Assembly: GCA_902482195.1 (NCBI GenBank)
Contig: CABSZQ010000012.1
Span: 1 to 11,314 of the forward strand
Direction of reading: 5' to 3'
DNA length: 11,314 nucleotides
From: an uncultured Haemophilus sp.
GTDB taxonomy: Bacteria; Pseudomonadota; Gammaproteobacteria; Enterobacterales; Pasteurellaceae
Shown here: piece after piece, positions 6,361 through 11,314 of the stretch
How the letters are laid out: each line of letters begins with the position of its first letter
Position numbering within the stretch: position 1 is the first letter of the stretch
Notes under the pieces: generated by a model
Database searches by the model: none
What the model saw: only the letters and a program-made list of their open reading frames with translations
Told to the model about the DNA's origin: nothing
Position numbers and translations under genes: made by a program

Positions 6361-6390
6361 AACAGACCGCACTTTTAGGTGCGGTTTGTT
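6361..6390 (+). terminator. Terminator after nanX with an embedded uptake signal
   Basis: AACAGACCGCAC (6361-6372) pairs with GTGCGGTTTGTT (6379-6390) over 12 bp including one G-T pair, with a six-base loop. The left arm and loop contain an inverted uptake signal (6366-6374). A T-rich stretch follows. It starts 13 bases past the nanX stop. Confidence 0.82.
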
Positions 6391-6406
6391 GTTTATACAA
6401 AAATAG

Positions 6407-6422
6407 TTTGAAGCGTGTCACA
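6407..6422 (+). promoter_or_regulatory. Candidate CRP site upstream of the dicarboxylate transporter
   Basis: TTTGA, six bases, TCACA: nine of ten matches to TGTGA-N6-TCACA. Its centre is about 88 bases before the transporter start codon, leaving room for activation from -61.5 or -41.5. No clean -35/-10 pair is visible between it and the gene, as expected for a CRP-dependent promoter. Carbon catabolite control of dicarboxylate uptake is common. Confidence 0.45.
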
Positions 6423-6470
6423 AATTTGTTAAAAATATGTTTCAATTTTTTCGGTTAAATGCTAATTAAT

Positions 6471-6498
6471 AATCTCCCCTATCGTTTTATAGGAGATT
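6471..6498 (+). promoter_or_regulatory. Hairpin sequestering the ribosome binding site of the dicarboxylate transporter
   Basis: AATCTCC (6471-6477) pairs with GGAGATT (6492-6498); after a two-base CC bulge, TAT (6480-6482) pairs with ATA (6489-6491), closing a six-base loop. The right arm contains the AGGAG Shine-Dalgarno (6491-6495) of the gene starting at 6503. When folded it would hide the ribosome binding site, suggesting control of translation by temperature, an RNA or a protein. Confidence 0.5.
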
Positions 6499-6502
6499 GT
6501 AT

Positions 6503-7888
6503 ATGCAAACTCAACAAACCTTTCTCTCTAAATATAAAAGTCTCATTATTCTTGCCCTAGACTTTGTCTTCATGTTGGTGTTAATCAAAATACTGCCGTT
6601 CTCTGCTCAAGAGAATCGCGGGTTAGCCTTGCTGATTTTTATTGGTATTTTATGGTTAACGGAAGCCTTTAATATTACCGTGACATCCCTTATGGTACCG
6701 GTTGTAGCCATTGGGTTAGGCTTGATTAATACGCAAAAAGCCCTTGCACCATTCTCCACGCCAATTATTTATATGTTCTTTGGGGGATTTGTGGTGGCTG
6801 CGGTGCTGCAAATTCAGAACCTAGACAAGATTATTGCAAATTACATTATTCGTTTGGCCAAAGGAAACTTAAAACTTTCTATTACCTATCTTTTCACCGT
6901 AACTACATTCCTTTCTATGTGGATTAACAACACCGCTGTGGCGGCGATGATGTTACCGCTCACGATGGGGATGTTAAAAGGTATCAATGCAGAGAAAAAT
7001 CATCGGTTGTACGCCTTCGTATTATTAGGCATGGCATTTAGTGCCAGTATTGGTGGCATTGGTACCTTGGTGGGAAGTGCACCGAATGCGATTTTGGCAT
7101 CTCAAATTCAAGTGACTTTCACGGAATGGCTAGGTTATGGTTTCCCAGTGATGGTATTGCTTGTACCTTCAATGATTTTTTCTTTATGGGTGATTTTACG
7201 TCCAGACTTTTCTGTGGAATTTAATCCATCGCTTGAGAAAGTTAGTTTTAACCGAAAAAATATCATTACCTTACTGATCTTTATCGGCATGGCGATTATG
7301 CTGCTTTTCAGTTCTCTTCTAAATCCATGGATTAGCTCTCTTCTTGAATTGCCGAAAAAAATCGAAAATTTTGATACGGTGATTGCACTATGTGTGGTGA
7401 TCTTTATTTGTATCTCAGGTGTGGCAAGCTGGAAAGAAATCCAAGAACGTGTTGAATGGGGCGTACTCGTTTTATTCGGAGGTGGTTTAACACTCAGTAT
7501 TGTGATGAAAGATTCTGGCGCCAGTAAAATTATGGCAGATAGCATCGTTCAGTTTGTACAAACCAAACCACTTTGGGTGCTTTGTTTTGTGATAACCGCA
7601 TTTATTATTTTCTTAACAGAATTCACATCGAATACCGCCAGTGCTGCATTGATTATGCCAATTGTGATTTCAGTGGCACAATCCATGAATTTACCGCCTA
7701 TCGCTTTAGCCGCAATTATCGCTTGTGGGGCAAGTTGTGCATTTATGCTACCAATCGCCACACCGCCAAATGCTATTGTATTTGCAACAGGAAATGTGAA
7801 ACAACTTGATATGGCGAAAGTTGGTTTGATTTTAAACCTATTCTGTATCGTCATCATCGGCAGTATGACTTATTTTGTTTGGTTGTAA
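6503..7888 (+). CDS. DASS-family sodium-coupled dicarboxylate transporter (VcINDY type)
   Basis: A 461-residue inner-membrane carrier of the divalent anion:Na+ symporter family, predicted to import C4-dicarboxylates such as succinate with sodium. The two repeat signature loops are present: SMWINNTAVAAMMLP (138-152) and EFTSNTASAALIMPI (373-387). In VcINDY the paired SNT motifs bind substrate carboxylates and sodium; here the first reads NNT (142-144) and the second is the usual SNT (376-378). GTLVGSAPN (187-195) and LPIATPPNAIVFATG (416-430) are further sodium-site segments. About 11 hydrophobic helices are visible. Length agrees with an uncharacterised H. influenzae DASS protein I recall (HI_0608). 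ATG 6503 is seven bases from AGGAG; an in-frame TTG at 6497 is too close to that site. The gene has its own CRP-like site and leader hairpin and is probably monocistronic, ending convergently with the ABC operon. Confidence 0.88.
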   Translation: MQTQQTFLSKYKSLIILALDFVFMLVLIKILPFSAQENRGLALLIFIGILWLTEAFNITVTSLMVPVVAIGLGLINTQKALAPFSTPIIYMFFGGFVVAAVLQIQNLDKIIANYIIRLAKGNLKLSITYLFTVTTFLSMWINNTAVAAMMLPLTMGMLKGINAEKNHRLYAFVLLGMAFSASIGGIGTLVGSAPNAILASQIQVTFTEWLGYGFPVMVLLVPSMIFSLWVILRPDFSVEFNPSLEKVSFNRKNIITLLIFIGMAIMLLFSSLLNPWISSLLELPKKIENFDTVIALCVVIFICISGVASWKEIQERVEWGVLVLFGGGLTLSIVMKDSGASKIMADSIVQFVQTKPLWVLCFVITAFIIFLTEFTSNTASAALIMPIVISVAQSMNLPPIALAAIIACGASCAFMLPIATPPNAIVFATGNVKQLDMAKVGLILNLFCIVIIGSMTYFVWL

Positions 7889-7903
7889 ATGTGGTTAAAA
7901 CTG

Positions 7904-7912
7904 ACCGCACTT
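7904..7912 (-). repeat. DNA uptake signal sequence after the dicarboxylate transporter
   Basis: Exact uptake signal core in reverse orientation, between the transporter stop and the terminator hairpin. It is the third signal-like motif within 50 bases. Confidence 0.85.
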
Positions 7913-7929
7913 TATTAGCCTATAAAAGT

Positions 7930-7953
7930 AAACCGCACGTTAAAGTGCGGTTT
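7930..7953. terminator. Bidirectional terminator between the dicarboxylate transporter and the ABC operon
   Basis: AAACCGCAC (7930-7938) and GTGCGGTTT (7945-7953) form nine perfect pairs with a six-base loop. T-rich sequence follows on the plus strand, and an A-rich stretch before it (7921-7932) gives U residues to the minus-strand transcript. The right arm holds a full uptake signal (7943-7951). It lies five bases past the binding-protein stop. Confidence 0.85.
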
Positions 7954-7958
7954 GTTGT

Positions 7959-9050
7959 TTATCTCGAAATAACCTCTTTCGTGAAGGCTTCCATTTCGGC
8001 TTTACGCCATGGTGTTGAGAAGAAAATAGTATCTTTCAAACCAGATTCACTATTGAGTGGACGAACACCGAATTCTTGGTTTAATTTCTGTTGTACTTCA
8101 GGTGAGGTAATCCAATGCACGAAAACAAGTGATGCGGCTGGGTTAGGCGCATTTTTTGCTACGGTTACAACATTACCACCGCCAGGCATCCCAAATTTTG
8201 GTACATAGAATTTTAAACGGTCAGTAATTGCACCTTGTTTTTGCAAGCTGAACAAGTGATCTTGCCATGCGGAGACAATTACTAACTCACCGTCGTTTAA
8301 ACGGGTTAGACTATCAGCATTCGAAGCCGTACGGATTAGCGCATCTTTTTTACTGCTGAACCAATCCCAGGTTTTCTTCCAATTAGCAATCTGTGCTTCA
8401 TCGATTTTATCGGTACGATAATCATAATCACCATTGATGTACACTAAAGCTCGTTGAATGAAGGCATTACCAGAGCTGCCGCCATTTGGATCTGAATAGC
8501 CGAATTTTTTTGGATTTTTATCAATATAGCTTTCCATGTCTGCCCAAGATTGTGGCAATTCCTCTTCTTTAATTCGCATAGGATCATAAGCTAGACCGGT
8601 TTGATTACCCCAGTAACCTACAGCCATATCGCCTAATTCAACACCTTGTAAGTGGTGATTTAATTTATCGAAATTTGGTAAGTTATTGAGTTTTACAAGA
8701 ATGTCATTTTTCGCTACGTTGCCTAAACGGTCAGCATTTAACACAACCACATCCATTTTGCCGGTTTCTAGATTTTTTTCAGCGATCAGTTTATTGATAT
8801 TACCGTCCAAGGTGCCTTCAGGTACTTTGACTTTAATACCGTATTGATTTTCAAATTCTTTGACAAAATTACGGAATTGCGGCTGCAAATACCAAACACT
8901 AACTGTCAATTTTCCTTCTTTTTTAGCGAGTTCTTCGATTTCACTCCAAGATTTACCACTTAAGTCTGTGGAAGCCGAGGCGAAAGTGCTGACAGCCAAG
9001 GCGGCAGCGGTAAGACCAATGGATAGAAGTTTACGGATATTTTTTTGCAT
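7959..9050 (-). CDS. Periplasmic substrate-binding protein of an ABC importer, ligand unknown
   Basis: A 363-residue family 1-like extracellular solute-binding protein. Residues 1-26 are a Sec signal peptide: basic MQKNIRK, a hydrophobic core and an ASA cleavage site (24-26) with no lipobox cysteine, so the mature protein should be free in the periplasm. The mature part shows the usual opening KEGKLTVSVWY, then EFENQYGIKVKVPEG, MDVVVLNADRL and, late, FVHWITSPEVQQKLNQEFGVRPLN, typical of the iron/polyamine/2-aminoethylphosphonate/thiamine superfamily. A middle stretch recalls E. coli YnjB. It lacks PotD's N-terminal FYNWTEYVP-like segment, so polyamine specificity is not supported. AAGGAG lies six bases before the ATG. 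It is last in the operon, 19 bases after the permease, and is followed by a terminator. The substrate cannot be named from sequence. Confidence 0.83.
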   Translation of the reverse strand: MQKNIRKLLSIGLTAAALAVSTFASASTDLSGKSWSEIEELAKKEGKLTVSVWYLQPQFRNFVKEFENQYGIKVKVPEGTLDGNINKLIAEKNLETGKMDVVVLNADRLGNVAKNDILVKLNNLPNFDKLNHHLQGVELGDMAVGYWGNQTGLAYDPMRIKEEELPQSWADMESYIDKNPKKFGYSDPNGGSSGNAFIQRALVYINGDYDYRTDKIDEAQIANWKKTWDWFSSKKDALIRTASNADSLTRLNDGELVIVSAWQDHLFSLQKQGAITDRLKFYVPKFGMPGGGNVVTVAKNAPNPAASLVFVHWITSPEVQQKLNQEFGVRPLNSESGLKDTIFFSTPWRKAEMEAFTKEVISR

Positions 9051-9069
9051 AAGATGCTCCTTGTGAAAA

Positions 9070-9921
9070 TTATGCTTTTCCTGTGGATTGAGAGAGATAA
9101 TTCCCTTTCAACAATTTTTCGATAATCATCATCAAAATAATGTTTGGTACCAACAAAATAATCGATACAACGGCTGCATTCGGACGAATAAAAGAATAAC
9201 CGAGGAAAGAATATAAAATGGTTGGCACGGTAATAAAGTCTGGTGAGCCGATAACGAAAGCGATAGCAAACTCTTCAATACTTTTCACTAAACAGAAAAT
9301 AATTGATGCTAAAAAACTGGGTTTTAACATCGGCATATATACGTCTTTGAAAACGGTAAATTTAGATGCACCTAAGTCACGGCTAGCATCAATAAGGTCT
9401 TGCGGTACAGAAGAAAAGCCCGCGGATAAAATCCGAATAGCATAAGGTAAAGTGAGTACAACATGCCCAATAACAATGCCGATGAATGGATTATTAATAT
9501 TTAAATCCAATAACATACGGCTAAAGAATAGGGCAATAATCATGCCTGGAATAACCAATGGAATCAGTGTTAATAATTCTGCTAATTTTTTACCTCTAAA
9601 GTCCATACGTCCAAATGCATAAGCTGTTGGGAGAGAGAGTAAAATAGTGATCAGAGAAACCGTAGGCGCAATGGTATAGCTATTAAACATTGCTTCAGGT
9701 AAAGAGGTGGTTTCCCAGACGATTTTCCAACGCTCAAAAGATAATGATTGAGGGAAAATATCTGGATAACTCCACGGTTTAGCGGGATCTACCAATGACC
9801 ATAAACCAGCCATTAAAAAGGGTAGGAACAACCAAATAAAATTAGCAAGAATAAAGAACGTTAAGGAAATACGTGCGATTAATCGACCATTTTTCGTTGT
9901 GATTTGTACGGAACTACTCAT
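9070..9921 (-). CDS. ABC importer permease, PotC-like
   Basis: A 283-residue inner-membrane subunit of the binding-protein-dependent permease family, with about six hydrophobic helices. The cytoplasmic EAA loop that docks on the ATPase reads IDASRDLGASKFTVFKDVYMPML (177-199), with the conserved G184 and P197. It resembles the PotC half of polyamine-type transporters and the second permease of iron and phosphonate importers; substrate cannot be read from it. Its ATG overlaps the TGA of the preceding permease by four bases (ATGA), so the two permeases are translationally coupled and probably made in equal amounts to form a heterodimeric channel with the upstream permease. Confidence 0.87.
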   Translation of the reverse strand: MSSSVQITTKNGRLIARISLTFFILANFIWLFLPFLMAGLWSLVDPAKPWSYPDIFPQSLSFERWKIVWETTSLPEAMFNSYTIAPTVSLITILLSLPTAYAFGRMDFRGKKLAELLTLIPLVIPGMIIALFFSRMLLDLNINNPFIGIVIGHVVLTLPYAIRILSAGFSSVPQDLIDASRDLGASKFTVFKDVYMPMLKPSFLASIIFCLVKSIEEFAIAFVIGSPDFITVPTILYSFLGYSFIRPNAAVVSIILLVPNIILMMIIEKLLKGNYLSQSTGKA

Positions 9922-10787
9922 TTGACTTCTCCACGTTTGACGGCTAATGGTTTAATCAATAATGACACTAGGATGGAGAAGAAGGCAGAGGTCAACATAA
10001 TAGTTAATGCCATGACCGCACTTTGATTCCACTCTTCAAATTCATAGGCGGACATTTGCATTAAACGTGCTAAAGAATAGGTACTACGAGGACCTGCAAT
10101 ACTATAAAAGGCGAAATCACCTAGTGCGCCGATAAAGATCAAAATAAAGGAAACTTGTACCGCACCTAAGGTTAGTGGGAAGATCACATAACGAAAACGT
10201 TGCCAAGGACTCGAACCTAAATTAGCTGCCGCATCTAATAAGTCAGTTTTCAGTGAATTGACCGCTCCACCAATAAGAATTAAAGCAAAGGGGATATTTT
10301 TCCACATTTGTAAAATCACGACCCCCCAACCAAACTCATCATTTTGTAAGGTTTTTGGTTCGTCCCAAATGCCTAAATAAACAAATACCTCATTAAGAAT
10401 GCCGTGGTAAGAAATCATATTGACGAACAAGAAGGCTGCAACTAATCCTGGTACCAACATAGGCGCCCGCAAGATGGTTATAATTGTTATCTTGGCTGGT
10501 AATTTTTTACGTAACCACATGGCAATGGGATAAGCCACGATGATGGATAAAATCGCCCCTAATAAAGACACTTTTACGGAATAAATATACGAATTTTGGA
10601 ATACAGGGCTATTTAATACGGCTTGCCAATACTCCAAACTAAATTGGCTTTCTTCCCCACCCATACTGTATAAACCAAGGCTTTGAGAGACGACAATGTA
10701 GAATGTGGACCCCATTAAAAATAGGATTGTACCTAAACCGCTGCATAGCAATAACCATGCTTTTACATCATTTTTGAGACTTTTCAT
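9918..10787 (-). CDS. ABC importer permease, PotB-like
   Basis: A 289-residue inner-membrane permease subunit with about six hydrophobic helices. Its EAA loop reads [20 protein letters not shown] (185-204), with G191 and P204 in the expected places. It is the partner of the PotC-like permease; together they form the membrane pore fed by the periplasmic binding protein. The start codon overlaps the ATPase stop by four bases (ATGA), with GGAG eight bases upstream of the ATG. A DNA uptake signal lies in the 3' part of the gene. Specificity is not determined by visible features. Confidence 0.87.
   Translation of the reverse strand: MKSLKNDVKAWLLLCSGLGTILFLMGSTFYIVVSQSLGLYSMGGEESQFSLEYWQAVLNSPVFQNSYIYSVKVSLLGAILSIIVAYPIAMWLRKKLPAKITIITILRAPMLVPGLVAAFLFVNMISYHGILNEVFVYLGIWDEPKTLQNDEFGWGVVILQMWKNIPFALILIGGAVNSLKTDLLDAAANLGSSPWQRFRYVIFPLTLGAVQVSFILIFIGALGDFAFYSIAGPRSTYSLARLMQMSAYEFEEWNQSAVMALTIMLTSAFFSILVSLLIKPLAVKRGEVK
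10015..10023 (-). repeat. DNA uptake signal sequence inside the PotB-like permease gene
   Basis: Exact uptake signal core in reverse orientation within coding sequence, in the region encoding the last membrane helix. Confidence 0.9.
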
Positions 10788-11314
10788 TTTACGGACTCCA
10801 AGAATTTAATCGCATGGCGGGGAACCGTAAAGGTGAGTTTATCGCTCAAATTCGGACATTTTGTTAGTTGCAGGCGTAATTTTTTCTCTTCATCATTACG
10901 TTTAATGACTCCTTGCACTTCCGTGATATTGCCCATAAAAGCGGTGTTGATGATATCTACTGTAATTTGGTTTTCCGCTTCCGTTTGTGCGTTTGGTAAC
11001 AATTCAATGTCTTCTGGTCGAAAGCAAATATAAATTCGTTCTGATTCCGGTTTTTTCTCAGAAAATACGGTGAAATCGCCAAAAATAGAACTAACTGCAT
11101 AAAGATTGTCACCGATGTTTTTCACATTGGCTTCCGTGATATTGGCAATTCCAATAAAATCTGCCACAAAGCGGTTTTTAGGATGATGATAAATATCTTG
11201 AGGAGAGCCAATTTGCTCAATAGCACCTTTATTTAACACAATAATTTTATCTGACATCGTTAGGGCTTCAGCCTGATCGTGAGTCACATAAATACTCGTC
11301 AAATTGTATTGTTT
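10784..11314 (-). CDS. ABC importer ATPase, C-terminal part (5' end outside the window)
   Basis: The reading frame is open to the right edge; 176 codons precede the TGA stop. The visible part starts just after the Walker B region with the switch histidine in [14 protein letters not shown] (H-loop) and continues through the [22 protein letters not shown] segment typical of PotA, FbpC and CysA-type ATPases. Then comes a C-terminal TOBE regulatory domain with [10 protein letters not shown] and a final beta-rich segment. The Walker A, Q-loop and signature motifs lie outside the window. It energises the two permeases encoded next, with which it overlaps by four bases. The order ATPase-permease-permease-binding protein is that of potABCD, but the binding protein differs from PotD. 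An in-frame TTG near 11302 is not a start, because conserved ATPase sequence continues through it. Confidence 0.9.
   Translation of the reverse strand, partial: KQYNLTSIYVTHDQAEALTMSDKIIVLNKGAIEQIGSPQDIYHHPKNRFVADFIGIANITEANVKNIGDNLYAVSSIFGDFTVFSEKKPESERIYICFRPEDIELLPNAQTEAENQITVDIINTAFMGNITEVQGVIKRNDEEKKLRLQLTKCPNLSDKLTFTVPRHAIKFLESVK

Noticed and set aside
7135..7857. Two long minus-strand open frames opposite the dicarboxylate transporter
   Set aside because: They are antisense to a clear membrane protein gene, lack recognisable motifs, and open frames opposite such genes are common by chance.
7959..11314. Calling the ABC operon potABCD or fbpABC
   Set aside because: The binding protein does not match PotD, and the gene order with the binding protein last does not match fbpABC; naming either would overstate the evidence.
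1..11314. CRISPR arrays, tRNA or rRNA genes, insertion sequences, prophage genes
   Set aside because: I saw no regularly spaced direct repeats, no tRNA-like cloverleaf, no transposase and no phage structural genes; the only dispersed repeat is the uptake signal.

Overview
The window looks like chromosomal DNA of a Haemophilus-type Pasteurellaceae. The 9-base DNA uptake signal AAGTGCGGT, or its complement, occurs eight times in 11.3 kb, and several copies are built into intergenic terminator hairpins. Gene content and moderate AT richness agree; a commensal such as H. parainfluenzae would fit, but the species cannot be fixed from sequence alone.

Layout. (1) 1-207 is the 3' end of a DppA/HbpA-type periplasmic peptide/heme-binding protein, followed by a terminator. 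(2) 274-906 (+) is pdxH, a vitamin B6 salvage enzyme. (3) 958-1965 (-) is a very AT-rich FRG-domain gene of unknown role, bracketed by two uptake-signal-like hairpins; it looks like an acquired cassette. (4) 2057-4959 (-) is a tight three-gene operon: a FadR-type GntR regulator, a Gfo/Idh/MocA oxidoreductase with a degenerate catalytic motif, and an oxidoreductase closely resembling E. coli NanY (YjhC). Divergent from it, 5121-6347 (+), is a major facilitator transporter closely resembling E. coli NanX (YjhB). (5) 6503-7888 (+) is a DASS-family dicarboxylate transporter of the VcINDY type, with a CRP-like site and a hairpin covering its ribosome binding site. (6) 7959-11314 (-) is an ABC importer operon in the order ATPase, permease, permease, binding protein; the ATPase runs off the window.

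How the genes work together. Block 4 is the most interesting part. NanX imports and NanY converts dehydrated sialic acids (2,7-anhydro-Neu5Ac and Neu5Ac2en) to ordinary Neu5Ac. These compounds are made by intramolecular trans-sialidases and related enzymes, for example in pneumococci and gut Ruminococcus. The block therefore suggests scavenging of other microbes' sialidase products, beside the TRAP route for free sialic acid known in Haemophilus. It differs from the E. coli locus as I know it: it has its own FadR-type regulator, a second NanY-like protein lacking the family lysine, and a near-perfect operator inside the nanX promoter. Downstream sialic acid catabolism genes (nanA, nanK, nanE, nagA, nagB) are not in the window.

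Family assignments rest on recalled sequence similarity and visible motifs. Promoters, CRP sites and hairpins were read by eye and are predictions.
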